Numbered from the stretch's first letter, positions 19,259 through 25,852 are shown. The stretch: DNA of 40,742 bases from Lysobacterales bacterium (GCA_026988115.1 JALSLV010000098.1:1-40742); one strand, 5' to 3'. Program-made: numbers and translations. The notes: generated by a model not told the origin, from the letters alone.

Positions 19259-19262
19259 GATG
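19127..19262 (+). repeat. 136-bp direct repeat, left copy (end of hsdS to prrC start)
   Basis: This copy covers the last 44 codons of hsdS, its stop, one base and the ATG of prrC. It matches 20405-20540 at 131 of 136 positions by direct comparison. A related but shorter copy lies within hsdS at 18506-18614. The repeat ends exactly on the start codon of the following gene. Confidence 0.95.
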
Positions 19263-20399
19263 GCAACGCAGAAAAAACTACATACCTACAAAACACTAAA
19301 AGGATTGGTTACAAGATTAAGAGATGATTTAAACAATAAAGATTTTGTTTTACTATATGCCTATAATGGAACTGGTAAAACTCGTATATCTATGGAGTTT
19401 AAAGAAAAAGGCAAAAGAAAAGGAAATAGAGACACGCTCTATTTTAATGCTTTTACAGAAGATTTATTTCATTGGAATAATGACCTAGAAAACGATACAG
19501 AACGCCATTTAATTATTAATCAAGAGTCAAAATTTTTTGATGGCTTGAAAGAGTTGGAGCTAGAAGACAGAATCTTTAATTATTTACAAAGATATTCAGA
19601 TTTTGAATTTAATATTGATTATGATGATTGGAAAATAACCTTTTCTAAAAATGTTATAAAGAGAGTAAGAGGTGGAGATGATAGAACTGAAAGAGTTGAT
19701 AATATTAAGATTTCAAGAGGAGAAGAAAATACCTTTATATGGTGTATTTTTCTTGCTATCTGTGAAGTAACACTTGATGATTCAGAATCTTATAATTGGG
19801 TGAAATATTTTTATATAGATGACCCTATCTCTTCATTAGATGATAATAGAGCTATTGCCATAGCAAGTGACCTTGCTAAAATACTCAAAAATACTAAAAA
19901 TACAAAAAGAATTAAAACTATTATATCATCTCATCATGGGCTATTTTTTAATGTAATGGTAAATGAACTCAAACAGCATAGCCATAAAAAATATTTTTTA
20001 CACAGAGATAAAGAGAGTGACATATATACACTTCAAGCTACAGATGAAACACCATTTTTTCATCATGTAGCCACACTTAGTGAACTTCAACAAGCCGTGC
20101 AATCAAATAAAATCTATACACATCATTTTAATATGTTGCGAAGTGTTTTAGAAAAGACTGCAACCTTTTTTGGTTCAGATGATTTTTCTTTTTGCATTCA
20201 TGGCATAGAAGATGAAGCTTTGTATGCAAGAGCTTTAAATCTGTTGAGTCATGGGAAGCATTCAGTATATGAACCAAGAGAGATGGTTGAAGATAATAAA
20301 GAGCTATTCAAAGAGATTTTATCAAATTTTCGTAGTGCCTATAAGTTTGATTTACCAAATATATTTGCAGAACAAACAACACAAGAGGGACAATCATGA
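19260..20399 (+). CDS. prrC: PrrC-family anticodon nuclease (AAA/ABC ATPase)
   Basis: PrrC is a latent ribonuclease that cuts a tRNA anticodon loop when phage interferes with its partner type I enzyme, so it guards the restriction system. The 379-residue protein (E. coli PrrC is 396) has Walker A YNGTGKT (35-41), the family block YFNAFTEDLFHWNNDL, and the ABC-like signature ISRGEENTFIW (151-161). It also has Walker B YFYIDDPISSLDDN (183-196) and the H-loop IISSHH. The C-terminal nuclease residues R294-x3-E298 (MLRSVLEKT) and H331 (LLSH) align with R320, E324 and H356 of E. coli PrrC as I recall them. ATG 19260 follows the hsdS stop by one base, and the GTG at 19245 lies inside hsdS. Position inside the hsd locus supports the call. 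Confidence 0.88.
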   Translation: MATQKKLHTYKTLKGLVTRLRDDLNNKDFVLLYAYNGTGKTRISMEFKEKGKRKGNRDTLYFNAFTEDLFHWNNDLENDTERHLIINQESKFFDGLKELELEDRIFNYLQRYSDFEFNIDYDDWKITFSKNVIKRVRGGDDRTERVDNIKISRGEENTFIWCIFLAICEVTLDDSESYNWVKYFYIDDPISSLDDNRAIAIASDLAKILKNTKNTKRIKTIISSHHGLFFNVMVNELKQHSHKKYFLHRDKESDIYTLQATDETPFFHHVATLSELQQAVQSNKIYTHHFNMLRSVLEKTATFFGSDDFSFCIHGIEDEALYARALNLLSHGKHSVYEPREMVEDNKELFKEILSNFRSAYKFDLPNIFAEQTTQEGQS

Positions 20400-20536
20400 G
20401 CGAAGAACAACAAAAAATCGCCTCGACCCTCTCATCACTTGACAATCTCATAGAGGCAACTAAGCAAAAAGTAGAGGCTTTACAAAAGCACAAAAAGGGT
20501 TTGATGCAACAGATGTTTGTGAGTGGGGAGGGTTGA
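20396..20536 (+). CDS. Orphan HsdS distal conserved region (46 codons)
   Basis: This short frame starts with an ATG overlapping the prrC stop (ATGA), preceded by GAGGGA at good spacing. It encodes MSEEQQKIASTL followed by the same helical conserved region that ends HsdS, finishing QQMFVSGEG. It is a duplicated hsdS tail left by the event that placed prrC here. hsdS itself is intact, so this is not its broken end. If translated it would be a 46-residue amphipathic helix like the HsdS segment that contacts HsdM and the other conserved region, so it might bind the complex; that is inference. Its first codons (ATGAGCGAA) equal those of hsdM. Confidence 0.6.
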   Translation: MSEEQQKIASTLSSLDNLIEATKQKVEALQKHKKGLMQQMFVSGEG

Positions 20537-20540
20537 GATG
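20405..20540 (+). repeat. 136-bp direct repeat, right copy (orphan tail to rhuM start)
   Basis: This is the second copy of the hsdS-tail repeat, with five substitutions against 19127-19262, and it ends on the ATG of rhuM. The distance between the copies is 1278 bp, which is prrC and nothing more. Homologous exchange between them would delete prrC and join hsdS directly to rhuM. Confidence 0.95.
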
Positions 20541-21539
20541 CAAGATAGAAAAGATATCATCATCTACACAGACCAAAATCAAAATATCAAGTTAGATGTC
20601 ATCATCAAAGGTGAGACTCTGTGGGCTACCCAAAAGCAGATGGCTGAGCTTTTTGAAGTGAGAGTCCCTGCTATATCGAAACATCTGAAAAATATCTTTG
20701 AGAGTGGAGAGCTTGATGAAGATTCAGTTGTTTCCATTTTGGAAATAACTGCCAATGATGGTAAAAAGTATAAAACAAGTCTCTACAATCTTGATGCAAT
20801 CATAGCCGTAGGATACAGAGTCAATAGCCTTAAAGCGACAAAGTTTAGAATTTGGGCTACAGGTATATTAAAAGAGTTTATCATTAAGGGGTTTGTGCTT
20901 GATGATGAGAGATTAAAACAGAGTAAAAACTTTGGCAAGGACTATTTTGATGAGCTTCTTGAGAGAGTTCGCTCAATTCGAGCAAGTGAGAGGCGAATAT
21001 ATCAAAAGATTACAGATATTTTTAGAGAGTGTAGCATAGACTATGATGCAGACTCTCAAGTAACAAAAGATTTTTATGCAACAGTGCAAAACAAATTTCA
21101 CTATGCCATCACAGGTGAAACAGCCGCAGAGATAATCTACAACAGAGCAGATAAAAACAAGCCTTATATGGGACTTACTACTTGGAAACATTCACCAAAT
21201 GGCAGAGTGCTAAAAAGCGATACACACATAGCCAAAAACTATCTTCTGCCAAAAGAGATAAAAAGACTGGAGCGAACGGTATCGAGCTATTTTGATTATA
21301 TTGAAAATCAAATAGAGATACGAAAAGAGCAAGAGTCACCTTTGACAATGCAAGAGCTAAGTAGCAGTATAGATAAATTTCTAAGCTTTAACGACTTTAA
21401 AGTTTTGCAAGATAAGGGTAAAGCCTCAAACAAGATGGCACTAAACAAGGCAGATAAAGAGTATGAAGAGTTTAATAAATTTCAAAAAATAGAGTCAGAT
21501 TTTGATAAATTGGTAAAAAAGACAAAAGGGCAACAATGA
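20538..21539 (+). CDS. RhuM family protein
   Basis: RhuM proteins are named after a gene on Salmonella pathogenicity island 3 and are common inside type I restriction loci, but their function is unknown. The 333-residue product has the family N-terminus (IIIYTDQNQNIKLDVIIKGETLWATQKQMAELF), a predicted DNA-binding-like helical segment (VPAISKHLKNIFESGEL), and the conserved LYNLDAIIAVGYRVNSLKAT. The region QNKFHYAITGETAAEIIYNR continues through GLTTWK, and the C-terminus is coiled and lysine-rich. The frame is open from a GTG at 20523, inside the hsdS-tail repeat. ATG 20538 is favoured because it follows the orphan-tail stop in the same way prrC follows hsdS. It overlaps hsdM by four bases. Confidence 0.88.
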   Translation: MQDRKDIIIYTDQNQNIKLDVIIKGETLWATQKQMAELFEVRVPAISKHLKNIFESGELDEDSVVSILEITANDGKKYKTSLYNLDAIIAVGYRVNSLKATKFRIWATGILKEFIIKGFVLDDERLKQSKNFGKDYFDELLERVRSIRASERRIYQKITDIFRECSIDYDADSQVTKDFYATVQNKFHYAITGETAAEIIYNRADKNKPYMGLTTWKHSPNGRVLKSDTHIAKNYLLPKEIKRLERTVSSYFDYIENQIEIRKEQESPLTMQELSSSIDKFLSFNDFKVLQDKGKASNKMALNKADKEYEEFNKFQKIESDFDKLVKKTKGQQ

Positions 21540-23143
21540 GCGAAACAAAACAAAAAGAGTTAGGTAAAATCCTCTGGGCGATAGCCGATGATTTACGAGG
21601 GGCGATGAATGCCGATGATTTTAGAGACTATATGCTCTCATTTCTGTTTTTAAGATACCTTAGTGACAACTATGAAGAGGCAGTCAAAAAAGAGTTGGGG
21701 TCTGATTATCCAACAGTAGATGAGAGTGAAAAGCGAACACCTTTAGAGGTGTGGTATGAGCAAAATAAGCAAGATGTAGCATTTTTTGAGGACTTGATGC
21801 GTAAAAAAGTCCATTATGTCATCAAGCCAAATTTTTTATGGAATAGTATCGCAGAACTGGCACGGACACAAAGCCAAGAGCTTCACAAAACTTTAGAAGA
21901 GGCATTTAAATATATAGAAAACGAGTCATTCTCAACAGCTTTTGATGGACTCTTTTCAGAGATAAACCTAAACTCTGAAAAGCTAGGAAAAAACTACAGC
22001 CAAAGAAATGAAAAACTTTGTAAAATCATCACTAAAATAGCCGAGGGCATAGCAGAGTTTTCAAATGATTCTGATGTGCTAGGCGATGCCTATGAGTACC
22101 TCATAGGGCAGTTTGCAGCAGGTGGAGGGAAAAAAGCAGGAGAGTTTTACACCCCGCAACAAGCCTCTACAATACTCTCTCGTATTGTCTCACTCGATAG
22201 TCAAGACCCAAGTATGGGTAAAAAGAAAAAGTTAAATTCTGTTTTTGACTTTGCTTGCGGTTCAGGCTCTCTGCTTTTAAATGTCCGAAAACAGATGGGA
22301 AAAGATGGCATAGGCAAAATTTACGGACAAGAGAAAAACATCACCACCTTTAACCTTGCACGAATGAATATGCTACTTCATGGGGTAAAAGATAATGAGT
22401 TTGAGATACACCACGGCGATAGTCTAAGCAATGATTGGGATATATTAGCAGAGGAGAATCCCTCTAAAAAGATACACTTTGATGCTATTGTGGCAAATCC
22501 TCCTTTCTCTTTGCGTTGGGAGCCAAACGATGAAATAGCCAAAGATTTTAGATTTAAAAACCACGGATTAGCCCCTATAAGTGCAGCCGATTTTGCTTTT
22601 TTACTGCATGGATTTCACTTTTTGAATAAAGAGGGGACAATGGCTATTATCTTACCTCATGGAGTGCTATTTCGCGGTGGAGCAGAATCTCGTATAAGAA
22701 CCAAACTACTTCAAGATGGACACATAGATACTGTGATAGGACTGCCACCTAAGCTTTTTTTCTCTACAGGCATACCTGTTTGTATCTTGGTACTTAAAAA
22801 GTGTAAAAAGAGTGATGATGTGCTATTTATCAATGCAAGTGAGCATTTTGAAAAAGGAAAACGACAAAATCACCTTACAGAGGATAACATAGCAAAAATT
22901 GTCGATACCTATCAGTATAGAAAAGAGGAGGAACGCTACTCTCGCCGTGTAAGCTTGGAAGAGATAGAGAAAAATGATTTTAATCTAAATATTTCACGAT
23001 ATGTTAGTACGGCAAAGCCTGAGCCTATTATTGACTTGGGTGAGGTTAATGGCGATATAAAACAAGCGACGCAAGATATTGAAAAATACATGAAGGAGCA
23101 TAATGCATATTTGGAAGAGTTGGGTGTTGAGTTGTTGGGTTAA
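21536..23143 (+). CDS. hsdM: Type I restriction-modification methyltransferase HsdM
   Basis: HsdM transfers a methyl group from S-adenosylmethionine to the N6 of adenine at sites chosen by HsdS. The 535-residue protein has the N-terminal HsdM domain (LGKILWAIADDLRGAMNADD, DYMLSFLFLRYLSDNYE), then GEFYTPQQAS (about 202-211). Motif I is FDFACGSGSLLLN (237-249) and motif IV is NPPF (321-324). The C-terminal helical tail would pair with HsdS. It is the last gene of the locus, which is unusual because hsdM normally comes before hsdS. The codon style matches hsdR. An attC-like structure begins four bases after the stop codon. Confidence 0.96.
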   Translation: MSETKQKELGKILWAIADDLRGAMNADDFRDYMLSFLFLRYLSDNYEEAVKKELGSDYPTVDESEKRTPLEVWYEQNKQDVAFFEDLMRKKVHYVIKPNFLWNSIAELARTQSQELHKTLEEAFKYIENESFSTAFDGLFSEINLNSEKLGKNYSQRNEKLCKIITKIAEGIAEFSNDSDVLGDAYEYLIGQFAAGGGKKAGEFYTPQQASTILSRIVSLDSQDPSMGKKKKLNSVFDFACGSGSLLLNVRKQMGKDGIGKIYGQEKNITTFNLARMNMLLHGVKDNEFEIHHGDSLSNDWDILAEENPSKKIHFDAIVANPPFSLRWEPNDEIAKDFRFKNHGLAPISAADFAFLLHGFHFLNKEGTMAIILPHGVLFRGGAESRIRTKLLQDGHIDTVIGLPPKLFFSTGIPVCILVLKKCKKSDDVLFINASEHFEKGKRQNHLTEDNIAKIVDTYQYRKEEERYSRRVSLEEIEKNDFNLNISRYVSTAKPEPIIDLGEVNGDIKQATQDIEKYMKEHNAYLEELGVELLG

Positions 23144-23146
23144 AAC

Positions 23147-23273
23147 GATAACAAATCGTTGCACCTGATTTTTTCTATATCGAATTTGGGTATTATGAAA
23201 CTTTAGCAACCACTTAAGCATATACCTCATTTATATAGATATATTCAATTGTGCAGTTTAATAATTGTTAGGC
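23147..23273 (+). other. attC-like inverted structure downstream of hsdM
   Basis: Just past the hsdM stop lies ATAACAAATCGTTGCACCTG, which resembles the left boxes of an integron attC site. At 23250-23273 lies TGTGCAG followed by ATTGTTAGGC, resembling the right boxes with a GTTAGGC core. TAACAAAT pairs with ATTGTTA and GCAC pairs with GTGC. The next ORF begins 14 bases later, as in gene cassettes. No integrase is in the window and the left core is imperfect, so this is a suggestion only. Confidence 0.35.
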
Positions 23274-23286
23274 ACACAAGATAATC

Positions 23287-23526
23287 ATGCATAGAACTAT
23301 TTCCCTGTCTGAGTATGTAAAAAAGCGTAATGGCGTAGCCCTTGGCGCACCTGGGTCAATGAGTAATATGTTTAAACGTTCACTAGGAGCGAGTTCATTT
23401 TATTTGTTTTGGCAATATTGGAACCCTATATGGGGATATTATCTTTCTCGTAAAATAATGAAACCATTGAGTCAATTGTCAAATGATGAAATTCAAGAAG
23501 ACCAAGTGACTGCCAATGGGATTTAA
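23287..23526 (+). CDS. Hypothetical protein, probably truncated
   Basis: A 79-residue frame starts MHRTISLSEYVKKRNGVALG and continues through SLGASSFYLFWQYWNPIWGYYLSRKIMKPL. This segment is well formed, aromatic and amphipathic, and resembles the N-terminus of longer small membrane proteins that I associate with gene cassettes. That association is from memory and unverified. After about residue 62 the sequence turns polar (NDEIQEDQVTANGI) and stops with no membrane helices, so the gene is probably broken or recombined. Function unknown. The 190 bases between it and the toxin gene hold nothing that I can identify. Confidence 0.45.
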   Translation: MHRTISLSEYVKKRNGVALGAPGSMSNMFKRSLGASSFYLFWQYWNPIWGYYLSRKIMKPLSQLSNDEIQEDQVTANGI

Positions 23527-23717
23527 AAGGCATGTGGTACTTGAAATATTATACGAAATTCAATATAATTATGTGAAAATACATATAATGAGATTAACGA
23601 GGTATATGCATAACTAGGGTCGGATGGGATGGAGATGTACATTGAGCTAGGTTTTTCTATAAAAATTGAACCAATAGTTGTTCTACAGGTTGATTTTTAT
23701 AGGGAAAGATAGCCAAT

Positions 23718-23734
23718 GTGGGATACATTCCCAC
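23718..23734 (+). repeat. Short hairpin, copy 1 (before the toxin gene)
   Basis: GTGGGA and TCCCAC flank a five-base loop. A near-identical hairpin lies at 24474-24489 behind the antitoxin gene, so the pair brackets the toxin-antitoxin module. It overlaps a possible GTG start for the toxin. Confidence 0.55.
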
Positions 23735-23762
23735 CGATTTTAGTTATGTATATACCTCTAAC

Positions 23763-24077
23763 GTGGATAAAAAGGATATATGTTTTCTAGGCAGTTCAAA
23801 AGATGACATAGTTTCTTTTCCTCATGATGCGAGACGAGAGTCTGGTTATCAGTTAGGGCTTCTTCAAGCTGGAGAAGAACCTGATGATTGGAAGCCTTTT
23901 CCTAGTATCGGTGCAGGTGTTAAAGAAATCCGTATTCACAAAGATAACGAATATAGAATCATTTACGTTACTAAATTTGAAGAATGTATTTACATTTTAC
24001 ATGCCTTTGTGAAGAAACAGCAAAAGACAAGAAAGAGTGATATTAATCTAGCTAAACAGCGCTATAAAGATATTTAA
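23763..24077 (+). CDS. HigB-like toxin (RelE superfamily, phage Gp49-like)
   Basis: Toxins of this group are ribosome-dependent mRNA interferases. The product reads MDKKDICFLGSSKDDIVSFP and contains ARRESGYQLGLLQAGEEPDDWKPFPSIGAGVKEIRIH, YRIIYVTKFEECIYILHAFVKK and a terminal KSDINLAKQRYKDI. All are hallmarks of the family. The frame is open from a GTG at 23718, but that codon sits in a repeated hairpin and would add 15 residues not usual for the family. I prefer the GTG at 23763, giving 104 residues, although no ribosome site is clear there. It precedes its antitoxin by 18 bases, the reverse of classic TA order but normal for HigBA. Whether toxicity is retained is unknown. Confidence 0.85.
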   Translation: MDKKDICFLGSSKDDIVSFPHDARRESGYQLGLLQAGEEPDDWKPFPSIGAGVKEIRIHKDNEYRIIYVTKFEECIYILHAFVKKQQKTRKSDINLAKQRYKDI

Positions 24078-24095
24078 TAAATAGCAGGAGTTATT

Positions 24096-24380
24096 ATGAA
24101 AAAACAAGTATTAAAATCAGATGAAAATATTTTTGAAGCCTTAGAGGTTGCTAACTCTGGCTATGAAAAAATACGTCTAGACCTTATACTAGTTATTCGA
24201 AAATGGTTTAAAAATTCTGGACTTACTCAACAGGATGCTGCAAAAGCACTTTGTTGCACACAACCGCAAATTAGTGCTGTTTTAAATACAAAGTACGAAG
24301 AATTTACAATAGATCGTTTAATAAAAATGGTGTCTTGTATAGGAAGAAACGTTGAAATTAAGGTGTTGGAAGCGGCTTAA
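24096..24380 (+). CDS. HigA-like antitoxin (XRE/HTH)
   Basis: This 94-residue protein is the antitoxin partner of the preceding HigB-like gene. It has a helix-turn-helix of the Cro/C1 type at about residues 43-68 (LTQQDAAKALCCTQPQISAVL) and the C-terminal DRLIKMVSCIGRNVEIKV typical of this antitoxin group. A good ribosome site (CAGGAG) precedes the ATG. It should neutralise the toxin and repress the operon. Confidence 0.88.
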   Translation: MKKQVLKSDENIFEALEVANSGYEKIRLDLILVIRKWFKNSGLTQQDAAKALCCTQPQISAVLNTKYEEFTIDRLIKMVSCIGRNVEIKVLEAA

Positions 24381-24404
24381 AACTTAGTGCCATGCCGCAT
24401 CAAA

Positions 24405-24445
24405 GGGATCGGAGGAATTGATTTCATCTTGTCGGTTTTAATCGG
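24405..24445 (+). repeat. Dispersed repeat, copy 1
   Basis: This sequence resembles 25809-25852: a GG(A/G)TCG(G/A)AGGA..TTGATTT start and a TTGTCGGTTTTAA end. The end contains a short self-complementary segment (ATCGGTTAAAACCGAC in the other copy). Both copies lie in intergenic DNA, one on each side of the acidic orphan gene. Confidence 0.55.
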
Positions 24446-24473
24446 TTTTTTTCAACTTTGATTTTAGTTTTGA

Positions 24474-24489
24474 GTGGGATAAATCCCAC
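24474..24489 (+). repeat. Short hairpin, copy 2 (behind the antitoxin gene)
   Basis: A perfect GTGGGA-TAAA-TCCCAC hairpin, the partner of 23718-23734. It has no T-run, so it is not a classic terminator. Confidence 0.55.
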
Positions 24490-24666
24490 TATCCATTATG
24501 TGTTACTGTAGATAATTTAAAAAAGATTGGGATGAAACCTACTATTCAGTGTGGCTTACTTAAATATTTATTTAAAGGCAAGTTGAGCTTTAATTTGAAT
24601 AATTAAATTAGCAAATAAATAATAGTTCTTTTTGAATGTGCGTCTATTGTATTCCGTAAACTTAGA

Positions 24667-24709
24667 TTCTGTTATATTGGTGCATCACAAACCACAGCAT
24701 CAATTATTA
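24667..24709 (+). repeat. 43-bp promoter-like repeat, copy B (upstream of acidic orphan gene)
   Basis: This is the partner of 14958-15000, about 34 of 43 identical without gaps. The extended -10 TG-T-TATATT is kept (24670-24678). It lies 32 bases before the ATG of the acidic orphan gene, so as a promoter it would give a short leader. Confidence 0.55.
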
Positions 24710-24740
24710 GCAAAACCTAAGATAAAATAAGAGTAAAAAA

Positions 24741-25673
24741 ATGGAATACTGGATTGATTTAAAAATAAAACCAAAAAATAAATACTTTCAACCAATTAAT
24801 AGATTTGTTGAATCTGCCATCAATGGCGAGGTTGATAGTATTGAAGAAATATTTTCAGAAATAAGTGATGTGGCGATAGAAAAATATATAAAGATTAAAA
24901 CGCATGAATATTACGGCTCTTATATTAATGATTTACAGGGTTGTCCAACCAACAAAAAATCAAATAAAATAAGCATTGATATTACAACAGGTGGCATGGG
25001 TCCAGAATTTTCTGTTGCTTTAGTCGATTTACTTGGTGAATACTGTGAAGAAATTAGTGCTTATGTGACTCACGATGAAGATTTTGGACACATACCTGTT
25101 AAGTTAACTTATGCACAAGGAAAAGTGTATGAAGACGGCAAAGAAATCGCATTAAGAACATTTGAAGAAGAAGAGATAGATTCTTGGGCACAAGAGCCAA
25201 TAGTTGACAAAGATATTCTAAAACCCATACAGGATATTTGTAAAAAAGCCACAGCAGATACAAGTTTTTTAGAATTAACAAAAATTTATATCGAGCTTTA
25301 TACTCCAATCACAACAGTGGCAAGAAAATATGATTTACTTACAGCCCTATTAGATGGTGATGATAAAGAGGAGTATTTAGAATACATTGATGGGGTTTTG
25401 AATTTGAGTTATTACAAAGAAAAACACCCTGTCTTTACGTTTTTTAAAAATAAAATGCATGAAAATTTGCAAGAAATGTCTAAGACTGAATACTTAGGAT
25501 CTCTATTTAACGAGTACAAAAAAACGCTTGTCACATTTTATGTTTTTTGTGATGCAGTCAATGATGAGACAGAAGGAACTTTTGAAGAACTTTTTGAAGA
25601 AGTTGATGATCAAGATGACTTTGATGTAGTCTATGAAATGACTGCTTTGTTTGATTTGGGCGAAGAAGAGTAA
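24741..25673 (+). CDS. Hypothetical acidic protein, function unknown
   Basis: I do not recognise this 310-residue protein. It has no signal peptide or membrane segment and should be cytoplasmic. It is strongly acidic, especially at the C-terminus (EELFEEVDDQDDFDVVYEM) and around residue 140-150 (FEEEEIDSW). The middle (residues about 75-95) has ISIDITTGGMGPEFSVALVD, a plausible beta-strand and glycine turn. The C-terminal half looks helical. The ATG follows an AAGAGTAAAAAA run. It stands alone beside the restriction and toxin-antitoxin genes and shares the hsdR-type promoter repeat, so a link to defence, immunity or DNA mimicry is possible but unsupported by any motif. Confidence 0.8.
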   Translation: MEYWIDLKIKPKNKYFQPINRFVESAINGEVDSIEEIFSEISDVAIEKYIKIKTHEYYGSYINDLQGCPTNKKSNKISIDITTGGMGPEFSVALVDLLGEYCEEISAYVTHDEDFGHIPVKLTYAQGKVYEDGKEIALRTFEEEEIDSWAQEPIVDKDILKPIQDICKKATADTSFLELTKIYIELYTPITTVARKYDLLTALLDGDDKEEYLEYIDGVLNLSYYKEKHPVFTFFKNKMHENLQEMSKTEYLGSLFNEYKKTLVTFYVFCDAVNDETEGTFEELFEEVDDQDDFDVVYEMTALFDLGEEE

Positions 25674-25808
25674 TTATTAGTATGCATCAAAGGCATTGTA
25701 TCAAAGGAGAACACTAGAAATGTGAGCGAAATGTGAGGACATCCACATTATTTTCTTAGGTTGGTTTGAGAATACAAAACAGATTTCCACAGAGTACAAA
25801 TAATCGAT

Positions 25809-25852
25809 GGGGTCGAAGGATTTGATTTTTTTGGATTGTCGGTTTTAACCGA
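25809..25852 (+). repeat. Dispersed repeat, copy 2
   Basis: Related to 24405-24445. It ends in a small palindrome (GTCGGTTTTAACCGAT) that could fold. Confidence 0.55.

Larger units (their letters stand above)
24381..24740 (+). other. Intergenic region behind the toxin-antitoxin pair
   Basis: No gene is supported here. It holds a dispersed-repeat copy (24405-24445, related to 25809-25852), the second GTGGGA/TCCCAC hairpin (24474-24489), and the second 43-bp promoter-like repeat (24667-24709). The rest is AT-rich with nothing recognised. Confidence 0.6.

Noticed and set aside
19245-19259. Upstream GTG start for prrC (and the matching GTG at 20523 for rhuM)
   Set aside because: Both GTGs lie inside the repeated hsdS tail coding sequence. 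The ATG one base after each stop codon gives family-like N-termini.
18506-20530. CRISPR-like array from three repeats in the hsd locus
   Set aside because: The repeats are over 100 bp, coding, and spaced 0.6 to 1.3 kb apart; they are HsdS conserved regions.
18050-20536. Idea that hsdS is a frameshifted gene whose end is the orphan tail
   Set aside because: hsdS already has both recognition domains and both conserved regions and ends normally, so the orphan is an extra copy.
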